A stretch of DNA of 7,110 bases from Candidatus Omnitrophota bacterium. GTDB taxonomy: Bacteria > Omnitrophota > Koll11 > Zapsychrales > Fredricksoniimonadaceae. Made by a program: the position numbers and the translations under genes. The notes under the pieces are model-generated. The model saw only the letters and a list, made by a program, of their open reading frames with translations. It ran no database searches and was not told the origin of the DNA. Location of the stretch: contig JADFXE010000058.1 of the NCBI GenBank assembly GCA_015233705.1, positions 538 to 7,647 of the forward strand, given 5' to 3'. Of this stretch, positions 1-5,695 are shown in pieces. The number at the start of each line of letters is the position of its first letter. Within the stretch, counting starts at the first letter, position 1.

Positions 1-1
1 T

Positions 2-1246
2 CTGCTGGGTCAGTGCATTCGGACGCGGCCTGAAGGCGGGCGAAACCTGTGCCATTTTCTGAACGCGCCCGATCACCACTGTTGCATCTATTCGAAGCGT
101 CCCTTCGAGTGCCGTCTTTATCCGTTCGTCATTTCTTCCGAAAAGGGTCAGCTTAAGGTTTACGCCCATTTGGCGTGTCCTTTTGTCCAGGACAAGTTGC
201 GCGCCGAGGAGGCGACGGAGTATATTCTTTATCTTCAGGATCATCTTTCGGGTGACAGTGTCCGCAGTGTTCTTTGGGCCAATAAGGATTCTTTTCCAGA
301 CTATTCTTCTTTTGGCGATCAGCTTGAGTTTTTGTTCGAGATTGAAAAGAGTGGCTTTTTGTTCCGCCAGGATGAAGTGGCCCGCCGGCTTCTTTCGCGT
401 CCGGTCGCGCTGTCGTCGCGGTCGTTTGTCAATTTGTTTGACTGGAAAGATTTTTTTGATTTCAGGTTGGAGGAGATCGATGGAAATCTGTGTGTCTTTG
501 CCGATCAGCCGATTGGAACTTTTTTGTACTGGCCGCCGCTGGGAGACGCGCTCAGCGCTAAGGCGATCGAGGAATGCTTTGCCCGGATGCGGGCGCACAA
601 CAAGGGCGGCAGCCTGACGCGCATCGAGAATGTGGCCAAGGAGGAGCTGTTCTTCTTCGACGAAAAACGGTATGCTTTTCAGGTCCAGGGATATGAGTAT
701 CTTTATTACCGCAAGGATATCGCGGCCTTGGCGGGCGTTGATTACAAGGCCAAGCGGCACGATGCCAATCTGTTCTTGCGCGAGCACGATCCAGTTTACC
801 GACCCTTTACGGTTGCCGACCGCGAGGCGTGCCTGGAATTGTTCGAACGTTGGCTTGACAAACGCCGCAGCCGGTATGAAGATGACATATATCGCCACAT
901 GCTCGAGGAGAACCGCACGGTCCACGGGCTGGTGATGGAGCATTGTCAGGCGCTGGGCCTTGCTGGTCGCGTCGTGGCTGTGGCGGGAAAGATCGTCGCC
1001 TACACCTTCGGGTATCGGTTGAACAATGATATTTTTTGCGATCTGCTGGAGGTCGCGGATCCGGAAATGCCGGGGGTCGGCGCGTTCATCTTCCGCGAGT
1101 TTTGCGCGGATCCGGTCTGGCAGGATTGCCGGTTCGTCAACGCCATGGATGATTTCGGCATGCCGAATGTGAAGGAAGCCAAGATGTCCTACCGGCCCGC
1201 GATCCTTGAGCCGGTTTATGCAGTTACAGAAAGGTCCCATGCTTAA
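2..1246 (+). CDS. YkgJ-type cysteine-cluster domain fused to DUF2156 (LPG synthase C-terminal-like) acyltransferase domain, 5' partial
   Basis: The frame is open from base 2 to the TAA at 1244-1246, giving 414 visible residues; the true start lies upstream. Visible residues 1-60 carry cysteines at 5, 17, 27, 28, 37 and 59. The string CCIYSKRPFECRLYPF (27-42) is the signature end of the YkgJ zinc/iron-chelating family (PF03692), and ACP at 58-60 fits that family's last cysteine. Residues about 140-406 match DUF2156 (PF09924, the GNAT-fold catalytic domain of MprF-type aminoacyl-phosphatidylglycerol synthases). Matches include YLYYRKDIAALAG near 233, the KAKRHDANLF segment near 249, a PG turn near 357 and the VNAMDDFGMPNVKEAKMSY region near 379-397. 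DUF2156 proteins transfer aminoacyl or acyl groups, but the substrate here is unknown. No MprF flippase part is visible. A TTG at 170 could be mistaken for a start, but it would cut off the cysteine cluster. The next gene overlaps by 8 bp. Domain calls are firm; function is not. Confidence 0.85.
   Translation: MLGQCIRTRPEGGRNLCHFLNAPDHHCCIYSKRPFECRLYPFVISSEKGQLKVYAHLACPFVQDKLRAEEATEYILYLQDHLSGDSVRSVLWANKDSFPDYSSFGDQLEFLFEIEKSGFLFRQDEVARRLLSRPVALSSRSFVNLFDWKDFFDFRLEEIDGNLCVFADQPIGTFLYWPPLGDALSAKAIEECFARMRAHNKGGSLTRIENVAKEELFFFDEKRYAFQVQGYEYLYYRKDIAALAGVDYKAKRHDANLFLREHDPVYRPFTVADREACLELFERWLDKRRSRYEDDIYRHMLEENRTVHGLVMEHCQALGLAGRVVAVAGKIVAYTFGYRLNNDIFCDLLEVADPEMPGVGAFIFREFCADPVWQDCRFVNAMDDFGMPNVKEAKMSYRPAILEPVYAVTERSHA
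1228..1234 (+). promoter_or_regulatory. Ribosome binding site of the DnaQ-like exonuclease gene
   Basis: AGAAAGG lies 4 bases before the ATG at 1239, inside the 3' end of the upstream gene. It favours this ATG over the in-frame TTG at 1206 and ATG at 1218, and implies translational coupling to the acyltransferase gene. The spacing is slightly short. Confidence 0.5.
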
Positions 1247-1862
1247 AGCGCTGGATATGGAATATGTGATCTTTGACGTCGAGACAACCGGCCTTTCGCC
1301 GCTGGAAGGCGACCGGATCATCGAGATCGCCGCGATCCGTGTGCGTCACGGCAAGAACATCGAGACGTTTACCAGTTTGGTCAATCCCGGCCGCGCGCTC
1401 AATGCCGAGGCCATGCGGCTGAACAATATCACCGAGGCCATGATCAAGGACGCGCCGACTGCCGCGGATGTTCTGCCGCAGATGGCTGATTTCGTCGGCG
1501 GAGCGTGCCTGGTGGCGCACAACGCGAGCTTTGACATCAAATTTCTCTGCCACGAATTGTCGTTGATGGGTCGCAAGCTGCGCGCAGAAACGCCGGTCCT
1601 GGACACGATGAAGATGTCGAAGGCCTTTCTGCCGTATCTGGCCAGTCATCGGCTGAGTTCGCTCGCCCAGTCCCTGGGCGTGTCAGTCGGGATGACGCAT
1701 CGGGCGCTGGCGGACGTGGAGATCCTCTGCGAGGTGTTCAAGCGGCTTCTTTCCATGGCCGGCGATTACAATATCCACCAGCTTCCCGAGATGGTCACGC
1801 AGTTCGGTGTTGAGAAGCCGACCTTCCGTCTGGCCAATATATTGCAGTCATCGTTGTTTTGA
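1239..1862 (+). CDS. DnaQ-like DEDDh 3'-5' exonuclease (DNA polymerase III epsilon/PolC exonuclease family)
   Basis: The product is a 207-residue DEDDh exonuclease that would remove nucleotides from DNA 3' ends in proofreading or repair. All five family residues are visible: D13 and E15 in FDVETTGL (Exo I), D99 in HNASFDIKFL (Exo II), and H154 and D159 in THRALADVE (Exo III). The exonuclease domain fills residues 8-170. The remaining 37 residues show no clear clamp-binding or polymerase-binding domain. No helicase or GIY-YIG fusion is present, so it is a stand-alone enzyme and may be either the replicative epsilon subunit or an auxiliary nuclease. I chose ATG 1239 because it follows AGAAAGG and gives the usual short N-terminus; ATG 1257 is a weaker alternative. 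The start overlaps the upstream stop by 8 bp. A promoter for the next gene begins 9 bp after the stop, so this gene probably ends its unit. Confidence 0.92.
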   Translation: MLKALDMEYVIFDVETTGLSPLEGDRIIEIAAIRVRHGKNIETFTSLVNPGRALNAEAMRLNNITEAMIKDAPTAADVLPQMADFVGGACLVAHNASFDIKFLCHELSLMGRKLRAETPVLDTMKMSKAFLPYLASHRLSSLAQSLGVSVGMTHRALADVEILCEVFKRLLSMAGDYNIHQLPEMVTQFGVEKPTFRLANILQSSLF

Positions 1863-1871
1863 AAGACGTTC

Positions 1872-1900
1872 TTGCTATTCGAAAGGCCTCTTATTATAAT
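1872..1900 (+). promoter_or_regulatory. Sigma70-type promoter for the coiled-coil protein gene
   Basis: TTGCTA at 1872-1877 (4 of 6 matches to TTGACA), a 17-base spacer and a perfect TATAAT at 1895-1900. It is the best match to a housekeeping promoter that I found in the window, and sits in the short gap between two genes. By normal spacing transcription would start at 1906-1908, which coincides with the ATG at 1908. The mRNA would therefore be leaderless or nearly so. Confidence 0.65.
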
Positions 1901-1907
1901 GGGACAC

Positions 1908-2972
1908 ATGAAAAAGATAATATTGTTATGTATTGCTGTAATTGGCTTTACAAGCGTCCTGTGGGCAGCTGTTTCGCCGGCCAGTGCCCAGAAGAGTGCG
2001 GCGCCGTTGCCTGTGGTCGCGGCTGGAGCGGCCTCTGCGGTCGATGTGATGCCTCGCTGGAGGGACGCCCTGGAGGAGCTTCGTCTTACTGTCGATGTTC
2101 TTTTGGCGACCAACCAGAAGTTGATTGAGGAGTCGAACGCGCTTCAGGAGACGTTTACCTCGATCGAGAACGGGATCGCGGCGCAGCAGGAGAAGAATCT
2201 GGAACTTCGTCAAGCTATTCCCAAGAAGCACGTTGAGGTTCAGAAGCCTTCCGAGACAGCCCAGCTGAAGGAAGAGATCGCCTTCACGGAAAAGGCTTTG
2301 GAGGATAAGAAGCAGGCGGTCTTTGCCTTGTGGGAAAAGTTGAAGGTGACAGAGGCTGGACTTTCGCTGAGACGTCTTAAGATCCAGCAGTTGCAGATCG
2401 AGCAACAGGCGCAGCAGGATGAGCTCATGAACAAGGGGAAAGACGGGGCAGGCGATATTGCTTCGCAAGTGGGCTATTTAAAGAGCACGCTCGATTCATT
2501 GAAGATTCAGGAACAGGACGCCCGTCAGAAGATTCAGGCCATCCGCGATGCCAGCACTGCAGACGTCGAGAAGATGAAGCAGGCCGCTGCGGAGAGGAAT
2601 TCTTTGCAGGATGCCCTGTCTCAGCTAGACAAGGAAAAAGAGGCTGTTTCCAGGCAACTCGTGGATTTGGCGGCGGTTGAAAGCAGCAATGGCCCCGGCA
2701 ATGATGCAAAGCGTTTTGTGGCACTTACGCAAGAGAAAAAGGCCCTGGACGTCAAGCTGTCCGAGCTGAAGATGCAAAAAGACACCATACAAGTGCAGGT
2801 CGATCATCCGACGGTCAATGTGGCGGACATTGTCGTGGAGAACAAACGGCTGCAGCAGGAGTGCACGGAGCTTGAGGCCGAGATCAGCGATACGCGGGAA
2901 AATATTTCCGTGCTTGACTACAAGGTCAGCGGTCTGGAGAAGTACAAGAATCGCAAGAAGACGGATAATTAA
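1908..2972 (+). CDS. Exported coiled-coil protein of unknown function
   Basis: I do not recognise a named family. The 354-residue product begins MKK, then a hydrophobic stretch (residues 4-22) and ASA-Q at 25-28, a textbook signal peptidase I site. There is no lipobox at C8. The mature protein is almost all charged or amphipathic helix rich in E, K, Q and L. Long coiled-coil stretches run about 45-95, 105-170, 180-250 and 262-350, broken near the PKK and NGPGND segments. It contains no transmembrane segment besides the signal and no enzymatic motif. A periplasmic scaffold or envelope protein, loosely like the coiled coils of murein-hydrolase activators, is possible, but no LytM domain follows. 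ATG 1908 is chosen because it gives the clean signal peptide. ATG 1899 and TTG 1872 lie inside the promoter. GAAAGG at 1881-1886 is too far upstream to be a good ribosome site for 1908. The stop is 32 bp before the Lrp-family gene. Confidence 0.8.
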   Translation: MKKIILLCIAVIGFTSVLWAAVSPASAQKSAAPLPVVAAGAASAVDVMPRWRDALEELRLTVDVLLATNQKLIEESNALQETFTSIENGIAAQQEKNLELRQAIPKKHVEVQKPSETAQLKEEIAFTEKALEDKKQAVFALWEKLKVTEAGLSLRRLKIQQLQIEQQAQQDELMNKGKDGAGDIASQVGYLKSTLDSLKIQEQDARQKIQAIRDASTADVEKMKQAAAERNSLQDALSQLDKEKEAVSRQLVDLAAVESSNGPGNDAKRFVALTQEKKALDVKLSELKMQKDTIQVQVDHPTVNVADIVVENKRLQQECTELEAEISDTRENISVLDYKVSGLEKYKNRKKTDN

Positions 2973-3004
2973 CAGAGCGGAATGAATTTTCAAGAGAGGC
3001 GAGC

Positions 3005-3490
3005 ATGGATGATATTCTGGAAATACTGCTGAACGACGCGCGGACATCGGCGGAGGAGATCGCGAAGATGACGCGCAGCAAGGTGGCGGACGTCAAGAAG
3101 GCCATCAAGAAGTACGAGGATGACGGCACGATCGTCCAGTACAAGACCATCATTAATCCGGAGATGGTCAAGTCTGGCCGGACTCCGGTGCGGGCCCTGA
3201 TCGAGGTGAGCATCACGCCGCAGAAGGATGTCGGGTTTGACAATGTCGCCGAGAGGATCTATAGTTTTGCGGAGGTCAAGAGCTGTTATCTGGTCTCCGG
3301 AAGTTACGACCTGCTTTTGATCGTTGAGGGAGATAATATCCAGACCGTGGCTGAGTTTGTGTCCTCGAAACTTTCTCCCATGGAGAACGTGCGCCAGACC
3401 ACGACGCATTTTCTGTTGAAGAAATACAAGGAGGACGGCAAGATGTTCAAGGCCGTCTCCCGTCCGAAGAGACTGAATATAACGTATTAA
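3005..3490 (+). CDS. Lrp/AsnC-family transcriptional regulator
   Basis: This 161-residue protein has the two-part Lrp/AsnC build. An N-terminal winged helix-turn-helix spans about 1-50: DILEILLNDARTSAEEIAKM, then the recognition helix near 26-38 and a wing ending at IINPE. A RAM (ligand-binding) domain spans about 62-145, with VSGSYDLLLIVEG at 97-109 as the family's effector-site strand. Such proteins form dimers to octamers and usually sense amino acids. A strong Shine-Dalgarno (GAGAGG, ending at 2999) sits 5 bases before ATG 3005. The aminotransferase gene follows after a hairpin-containing gap, a common arrangement of this family next to amino-acid enzymes. Control of the aminotransferase, itself or both is an inference; I see no obvious operator. 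The extra C-terminal tail (about 146-161) is basic and probably unstructured. Confidence 0.93.
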   Translation: MDDILEILLNDARTSAEEIAKMTRSKVADVKKAIKKYEDDGTIVQYKTIINPEMVKSGRTPVRALIEVSITPQKDVGFDNVAERIYSFAEVKSCYLVSGSYDLLLIVEGDNIQTVAEFVSSKLSPMENVRQTTTHFLLKKYKEDGKMFKAVSRPKRLNITY

Positions 3491-3500
3491 GGATCGTGAG

Positions 3501-3555
3501 ACCCCGATGCCGTCGGGATGAAGGGTTGTGCTCATCCGGAAGTCGGGGTTTTTCT
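3501..3555 (+). terminator. Hairpin plus T-tract: rho-independent terminator or attenuator ahead of the aminotransferase
   Basis: ACCCCGA (3501-3507) pairs perfectly with TCGGGGT (3543-3549), and the right arm runs into a T-tract (3549-3553). An inner helix GGATGA (3516-3521) with TCATCC (3532-3537) would tighten the long loop. The left arm can instead pair with TCGGG at 3513-3517 around a TGCCG loop, so two exclusive folds exist. It lies 10 bp after the Lrp-family stop and 16 bp before the aminotransferase start. It is simplest as the regulator gene's terminator; read-through control of the aminotransferase is possible. Confidence 0.6.
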
Positions 3556-3559
3556 GTTT

Positions 3560-3564
3560 AAAGG
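3560..3564 (+). promoter_or_regulatory. Ribosome binding site of the aminotransferase gene
   Basis: AAAGG sits 7 bases before ATG 3572. It decides that start over the in-frame ATG at 3518, which lies inside the hairpin and has no comparable site. Confidence 0.6.
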
Positions 3565-3571
3565 TAATAAT

Positions 3572-4744
3572 ATGAAGATATCAAGGATCGTAGAAGAGCT
3601 TCCTCCGTCAGGCATTCGGGCGTTTTTTGACCTGGTGCTGGGGATGAAGGACGTTGTTTCACTTGGTGTTGGTGAGCCGGACTTTGTGACGTCGTGGAAC
3701 ATCCGCGAGAAGGCGATCTATTCGCTGGAGCAGGGCTACACTTCCTACACATCGAACAAGGGTATGGCAGAGCTGCGCCAGGAGATCGTGCGTTTTCTCA
3801 AGTGGCGTTTCGGCGTTGAGTATGATTTTGACAAGGAGATGCTCATCACGGTTGGCGTCAGCGAAGGCCTGGACCTGGCGGTGCGGACCATCCTGAATCC
3901 CGGCGAGAAATTGATGGTCCCTCGCCCGTGTTATGTGTCGTACGGACCGCTGGCGCTTCTGGCGGGCGGCGAGCCGATCTATGTCGAGACCGAGGTCAAG
4001 GAAGGCTTCAAGCTCACACCCGAGAAGATCCTCAAGGCTTATCAGCCGGGTGCGCGGGCGATCATCATCAACTATCCGTGCAATCCGACGGGGACATCAT
4101 ATAACAAGAAAGAGCTGTTGGCGATCGCGAAGGTGGTGGAGAAGCTGGATCTTTTAGTCTTGAGCGATGAGGTTTACGACGAGCTGACGTATGATTTTGA
4201 GCACACACCTTTTGTGACGCTTCCGGGGATGAAGGAACGGACAATCTATTTTAACGGTTTCTCCAAGGCTTACGCCATGACCGGGTTTCGCCTGGGATGG
4301 GCCGCGGGTCCGGAGAAGCTGATCGCGGGCATGACCAAGATCCACCAGTATACGATGCTTTGCGCGCCGATCACCAGCCAGTTGGCGGCAATCGAGGCCA
4401 TGAAAAATGGCGGTGCGGAAGTCCAGGCCATGAAGAAGGAATATAACCGCCGGCGCAATTACATCATCGCGTCTTTGAACGAGCTGGGTCTTAAGTGCCA
4501 TGTGCCTCAGGGCGCGTTCTACGCTTTCCCGTCGATCAAAAGTACGGGGATGTCCTCCATGAATTTTGCGAAGGACCTGCTGGAGAAGGAGAAAGTCGCG
4601 CTTGTTCCTGGCACTGCGTTCAGTCCGCACGGCGAGGGTTTTGTCCGCATTTCGTATGCCTCCAGCTACGATAACTTGCGTGAGGCGGTGACGCGTATCG
4701 GGCGGTATCTGAAAGGGAAGAGGAAACTTCAGCGGCAGCGGTAA
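3572..4744 (+). CDS. Class I/II PLP-dependent aminotransferase (aspartate/alanine aminotransferase-like)
   Basis: The 390-residue protein has the normal length of fold-type I aminotransferases (PF00155), cytoplasmic enzymes that move amino groups between amino acids and 2-oxoacids. Key sites are visible: GVGEPDF (33-38) near the N-terminus, the phosphate-contact region VGVSEG (94-99), NPTG with N171, SDEVYDE with D199 that pairs with the pyridine nitrogen, and the cofactor lysine K232 in NGFSKAYAMTGFRLGW. R359 in GFVRISYA is expected to bind the substrate alpha-carboxylate. The sequence style (ELPPSGIRAFFDL at 9-21, GYTSYTSNKG) matches the group annotated as AspC/AlaA-like or archaeal-type aspartate aminotransferases, often adjacent to an Lrp-type regulator. 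The exact amino donor cannot be read from sequence. ATG 3572 is supported by AAAGG 7 bases upstream. The TPR gene starts 5 bp after the stop. Confidence 0.94.
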   Translation: MKISRIVEELPPSGIRAFFDLVLGMKDVVSLGVGEPDFVTSWNIREKAIYSLEQGYTSYTSNKGMAELRQEIVRFLKWRFGVEYDFDKEMLITVGVSEGLDLAVRTILNPGEKLMVPRPCYVSYGPLALLAGGEPIYVETEVKEGFKLTPEKILKAYQPGARAIIINYPCNPTGTSYNKKELLAIAKVVEKLDLLVLSDEVYDELTYDFEHTPFVTLPGMKERTIYFNGFSKAYAMTGFRLGWAAGPEKLIAGMTKIHQYTMLCAPITSQLAAIEAMKNGGAEVQAMKKEYNRRRNYIIASLNELGLKCHVPQGAFYAFPSIKSTGMSSMNFAKDLLEKEKVALVPGTAFSPHGEGFVRISYASSYDNLREAVTRIGRYLKGKRKLQRQR

Positions 4745-4749
4745 ACATC

Positions 4750-5154
4750 ATGGCCAAACGACCGGCATCTGATCCCCAATTCGAGATCTCATTCTACGAG
4801 AACGTTCTTCAAAAGACGCCCAATTTCATCGAGGCCCTGATGTGCCTTGGCGATCTGTACACCAAGGAAGGTTTTTACGAGAAGGGGCTTCGTGTGGATG
4901 AGCGGCTGGCCAAGCTCCGTCCGGATGACGCGACGGTTTTTTACAATCTCGCCTGCAGCTATTCCTTAATGAATGAGGTCGATGCTGCCAACCGCGCTGT
5001 GCAGCGCGCGATCGAGCTGGGGTATGATGATCTGGATTATTTGCAGAAAGATCCTGACCTGATCAATCTTTTGGGCAGTGAAACGTTTCAGGCCTATTTT
5101 AAGGATGTGAGGAGCAAGCGCGCCCGCAAGTCCCGCAGGCAGGAGGCGGCATGA
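4750..5154 (+). CDS. Small TPR-repeat protein
   Basis: This 134-residue protein is built from tetratricopeptide repeats. There are two clear units at about 27-60 ([20 protein letters not shown] onward) and 61-92 ([20 protein letters not shown] onward), with a partial helix at 11-26. After these come the capping segment [20 protein letters not shown] typical of TPR protein ends, and a strongly basic tail (121-130). No signal peptide or membrane segment is seen, so it is probably a cytoplasmic protein-protein adaptor. Its partner is unknown. It lies 5 bp after the aminotransferase and its TGA overlaps the ATG of the YjbQ gene by 4 bp, so the three are surely co-transcribed. The ribosome site before ATG 4750 is weak, suggesting coupling to upstream translation. 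Confidence 0.85.
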   Translation: MAKRPASDPQFEISFYENVLQKTPNFIEALMCLGDLYTKEGFYEKGLRVDERLAKLRPDDATVFYNLACSYSLMNEVDAANRAVQRAIELGYDDLDYLQKDPDLINLLGSETFQAYFKDVRSKRARKSRRQEAA

Positions 5155-5570
5155 AGTCGGTCCGGGAGGAGCTTTGGTTTGATACGCCCAACCGTCGGGA
5201 TTATATCAATATTACCGCGCAGGTCGAGGCGGTCCTGAGAAAGAGCGGGATTAAAGAAGGTTTGTGCCTGGTCAATGCCATGCACATCACGGCGAGCGTT
5301 TTCATCAATGACGATGAGCAGGGCTTGCTCGGGGATTTTGACAAGTGGCTGGAGCGCTTGGCGCCGCATGCGCCGACATCTCAATACCGGCACAATGATA
5401 GCGGTGAGGATAACGGCGATGCGCACCTCAAGCGTCAGGTCATGGGCCGCGAAGTTGTGGTGGCGGTCACTAATGGCAAACTGGATTTCGGCCCGTGGGA
5501 ACAAATATTTTACGGTGAGTTTGACGGACGCCGCAAGAAGCGCGTGCTCGTCAAGATTGTCGGGGAGTGA
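5151..5570 (+). CDS. yjbQ: YjbQ family protein (UPF0047, secondary thiamine-phosphate synthase enzyme)
   Basis: The 139-residue product covers the whole UPF0047/YjbQ domain (PF01894). Family features are present in order: [15 protein letters not shown] with H45, the conserved YRHND with H81, the [15 protein letters not shown] block with H92, and the C-terminal [20 protein letters not shown] followed by VLVKIVGE. The clustered histidines are thought to hold a metal. Some members show weak thiamine-phosphate synthase activity in vitro, hence the common product name, but the physiological reaction is unsettled. The family's usual GTWQ is GPWEQ here, a substitution I believe occurs in other members. 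AGGAGG at 5141-5146 precedes ATG 5151, which overlaps the TPR stop as ATGA. Last gene of its unit; a GTCGGG hairpin begins 8 bp after the stop. Confidence 0.93.
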   Translation: MKSVREELWFDTPNRRDYINITAQVEAVLRKSGIKEGLCLVNAMHITASVFINDDEQGLLGDFDKWLERLAPHAPTSQYRHNDSGEDNGDAHLKRQVMGREVVVAVTNGKLDFGPWEQIFYGEFDGRRKKRVLVKIVGE

Positions 5571-5578
5571 CGTTGGAG

Positions 5579-5615
5579 TCCCGACTTCTTGGGAAGACAT
5601 ATTTGGCAGTCGGGG
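5579..5615 (+). repeat. Imperfect hairpin downstream of yjbQ (GTCGGG family arm)
   Basis: CCCGACT (5580-5586) pairs perfectly with AGTCGGG (5608-5614), with a further T-G wobble outside and a small inner TCTT/AAGA helix around GGG. It is followed by TTAATT, not a real T-tract, so it is at best a weak terminator. Its right arm plus flank, AGTCGGGGTT, is identical to 3541-3550 in the other large gap. Confidence 0.5.
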
Positions 5616-5640
5616 TTAATTCAGCCAGGAACTTATGATC

Positions 5641-5660
5641 ATCCCGACGTTCGTCGGGAT
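5641..5660 (+). repeat. Near-perfect palindromic hairpin in the pfkB leader
   Basis: ATCCCGACG (5641-5649) and CGTCGGGAT (5652-5660) are exact reverse complements with only TT between; realistically an 8-bp stem with a GTTC loop. No T-tract follows. CGTCGGGAT also occurs at 3511-3519. It looks like a dispersed intergenic palindrome (REP-like) or a leader structure of the kinase gene 36 bp downstream. Confidence 0.55.
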
Positions 5661-5681
5661 TCCGTAGGTTCACGCTTCATT

Positions 5682-5688
5682 AAAGGAG
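5682..5688 (+). promoter_or_regulatory. Strong Shine-Dalgarno of the PfkB-family kinase gene
   Basis: AAAGGAG lies 7 bases before ATG 5696, the best ribosome site in the window. It shows that the kinase is translated independently after the long leader. No matching -35/-10 pair was found in the gap. Confidence 0.7.
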
Positions 5689-5695
5689 TAAATTT

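Noticed and set aside
170..1246. TTG at 170 as the start of a separate DUF2156 gene
   Set aside because: The frame is open back to base 2 and encodes YkgJ cysteines, and the final cysteine of that cluster (ACP) lies just after the TTG; no ribosome site is seen.
1872..1907. TTG 1872 or ATG 1899 as starts of the coiled-coil protein
   Set aside because: Both lie within the predicted promoter elements and add residues before an otherwise standard MKK signal peptide.
3478..3483. TATAAC at the end of the Lrp gene as a -10 box for the aminotransferase
   Set aside because: No -35-like sequence at 16-18 bases upstream, and a terminator-like hairpin lies downstream before the gene.
2625..3535. Minus-strand open frames of 140 and 181 codons opposite the coiled-coil and Lrp genes
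   Set aside because: Low-complexity L/R/H-rich translations typical of antisense shadows, with no family motif.
3518..3571. Upstream ATG at 3518 for the aminotransferase
   Set aside because: It would place the start inside the hairpin and add 18 residues that look unlike the family N-terminus; ATG 3572 has AAAGG at ideal distance.
5603..5639. TTGGCA (5603-5608) and TATGAT (5634-5639) as a kinase promoter
   Set aside because: The spacer is 25 bases, far from the 16-18 needed, and no better -35 precedes TATGAT.
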